64,000 nucleotides of DNA. Source: Amnibacterium setariae (GTDB lineage: Bacteria; Actinomycetota; Actinomycetes; Actinomycetales; Microbacteriaceae). The stretch's first letter is position 1, and the number at the start of each line of letters is the position of its first letter. The position numbers and the translations under genes were made by a program. The stretch covers positions 806,001 through 870,000 of the forward strand of contig NZ_QXTG01000002.1 of NCBI RefSeq assembly GCF_003581425.1, written 5' to 3'. The notes beneath the pieces are model-generated. The model had not been told where the DNA came from and searched no databases. It saw only the letters and a program-made list of their open reading frames with translations. Below, piece by piece: positions 63,632 to 64,000 of this stretch.

Positions 63632-63637
63632 TAGCGT
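63632..63637 (+). promoter_or_regulatory. -10 element of a leaderless promoter for the acyl-CoA dehydrogenase gene
   Basis: TAGCGT followed by 6 bases and the GTG at 63644. Confidence 0.6.
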
Positions 63638-63643
63638 TGCGGC

Positions 63644-64000
63644 GTGCCCACCCCCGCCCTCGCCGACGACCTCCTGCAGCGCGTCGCGTCCCGCGCCGCC
63701 GCGCACGACCGCGACGGCTCCTTCCCGCACGACGACCTCGCCGAGCTCCGGGCGGCCGGCTACCTCGCCGCGCTGGTCCCCGCCGACCTCGGCGGGTGGG
63801 GCCTGACCCTCGAGCAGCTGACGCGCGAGCAGTCCCGGCTCGCCGCCGCGGCGCCGGCGACGGCCCTCGCGGTGGGCATGCACCTCGTGTGGACCGCGGT
63901 CGCCAAGACGCTGCACGACCGCGGGGACGCCTCGCTCGACTTCCTGCTGCGCGAGGCGGCCGCCGGCGAGGTGTTCGCGTTCGGCGTCAGCGAACCGGGC
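63644..64000 (+). CDS. Acyl-CoA dehydrogenase family protein (partial, C-terminus outside window)
   Basis: The first 119 residues of an acyl-CoA dehydrogenase. The N-terminal helical domain includes FPHDDLAELRAAGYLAALVPADLGGWGLTLEQLTREQSRLAAAAPATALAVGMH, and the visible part ends near EVFAFGVSEPG, the start of the flavin-binding strand (normally FA-x-TEP-G). Leaderless GTG start. Substrate and redox partner lie outside the window. It is divergent from the zwf-type gene (106 bp between starts). Confidence 0.85.
   Translation, partial: MPTPALADDLLQRVASRAAAHDRDGSFPHDDLAELRAAGYLAALVPADLGGWGLTLEQLTREQSRLAAAAPATALAVGMHLVWTAVAKTLHDRGDASLDFLLREAAAGEVFAFGVSEPG

Overview
The window is about 64 kb of very GC-rich DNA (GC or CC at most third codon positions) and carries the core gene set of an actinobacterium in order Micrococcales, most likely family Microbacteriaceae. 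The evidence is the block dusB-dgt-dnaG, glyS, uppS-recO, leuA, era-corC-ybeY-phoH, rsmE-dnaJ-hrcA, hemW, lepA, rpsT, holA, comEC-comEA and leuS, together with dimeric-type glyS, an E. coli-type argG, a leucine-attenuated leuA and extensive leaderless transcription. The assignment comes from gene content and order, not from a database match. Both ends cut through genes. There is no rRNA, tRNA, phage, transposase or CRISPR array, and no gene-free stretch exceeds 300 bp.

Layout. 0-6 kb: the start of a PEP mutase/isocitrate lyase-family gene, then an FtsX-type ABC exporter (one 1017-residue permease, two LolD/MacB-like ATPases) and a peptide-type ATPase. 6-12.5 kb: dnaG, a small acidic protein, an MpaB-type oxygenase, dgt, dusB, and a DsbA/FrnE-like oxidoreductase coupled to a 36-residue Cys-x4-Cys peptide. 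12.6-22 kb: an MFS exporter, a YbaK-like deacylase, glyS with two enzyme genes behind it, a cysteine-rich copper-storage-like protein, a small P-loop kinase, uppS-recO, an MT0933-type antitoxin-like protein and an NTF2-like protein. 22-28 kb: leuA with its attenuator, then a two-component system and a glycosyltransferase bracketed by two 81-bp palindromic repeats, then era. 28-38 kb: corC-like gene, ybeY, phoH and HIT; an azoR/hxlR/argG segment; rsmE-dnaJ-hrcA under CIRCE control; three tandem DUF4870 genes. 38.9-54 kb: hemW, a HAD hydrolase, two DUF1990 genes, lepA, NUDIX, a RecQ-phosphoribosyltransferase fusion, an aminotransferase, rpsT, a HerA-like ATPase, holA and comEC-comEA. 54-64 kb: leuS, a DedA protein, a four-gene osmoprotectant ABC transporter, an App1-type phosphatase, a zwf-type dehydrogenase and the start of an acyl-CoA dehydrogenase.

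How the genes work together. Replication and nucleotide functions (dnaG, dgt, holA, recO, recQ), translation and tRNA modification (glyS, leuS, lepA, dusB, rsmE, rpsT, era, ybeY), stress response (hrcA-dnaJ, phoH, azoR, the osmoprotectant importer) and leucine/arginine synthesis are interleaved. Genes inside operons usually overlap by 1-8 bases (ATGA, GTGA, TTGA or TGATG junctions), so translational coupling is the rule.

Regulation. About two dozen genes have a -10 hexamer (TANNNT, or a looser NANNNT) placed 6-8 bases before an ATG/GTG, the arrangement of leaderless mRNAs. I could justify many start codons from this. Four families of short palindromic repeats sit mainly at gene 3' ends. One copy pair brackets the two-component/glycosyltransferase cassette, and one copy of another family lies in frame inside the NUDIX gene. 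I did not find a clearly unprecedented system; the strongest leads are the repeat-bracketed cassette, the leaderless leuA attenuator, the copper-storage-like protein and the coupled Cys-x4-Cys peptide.
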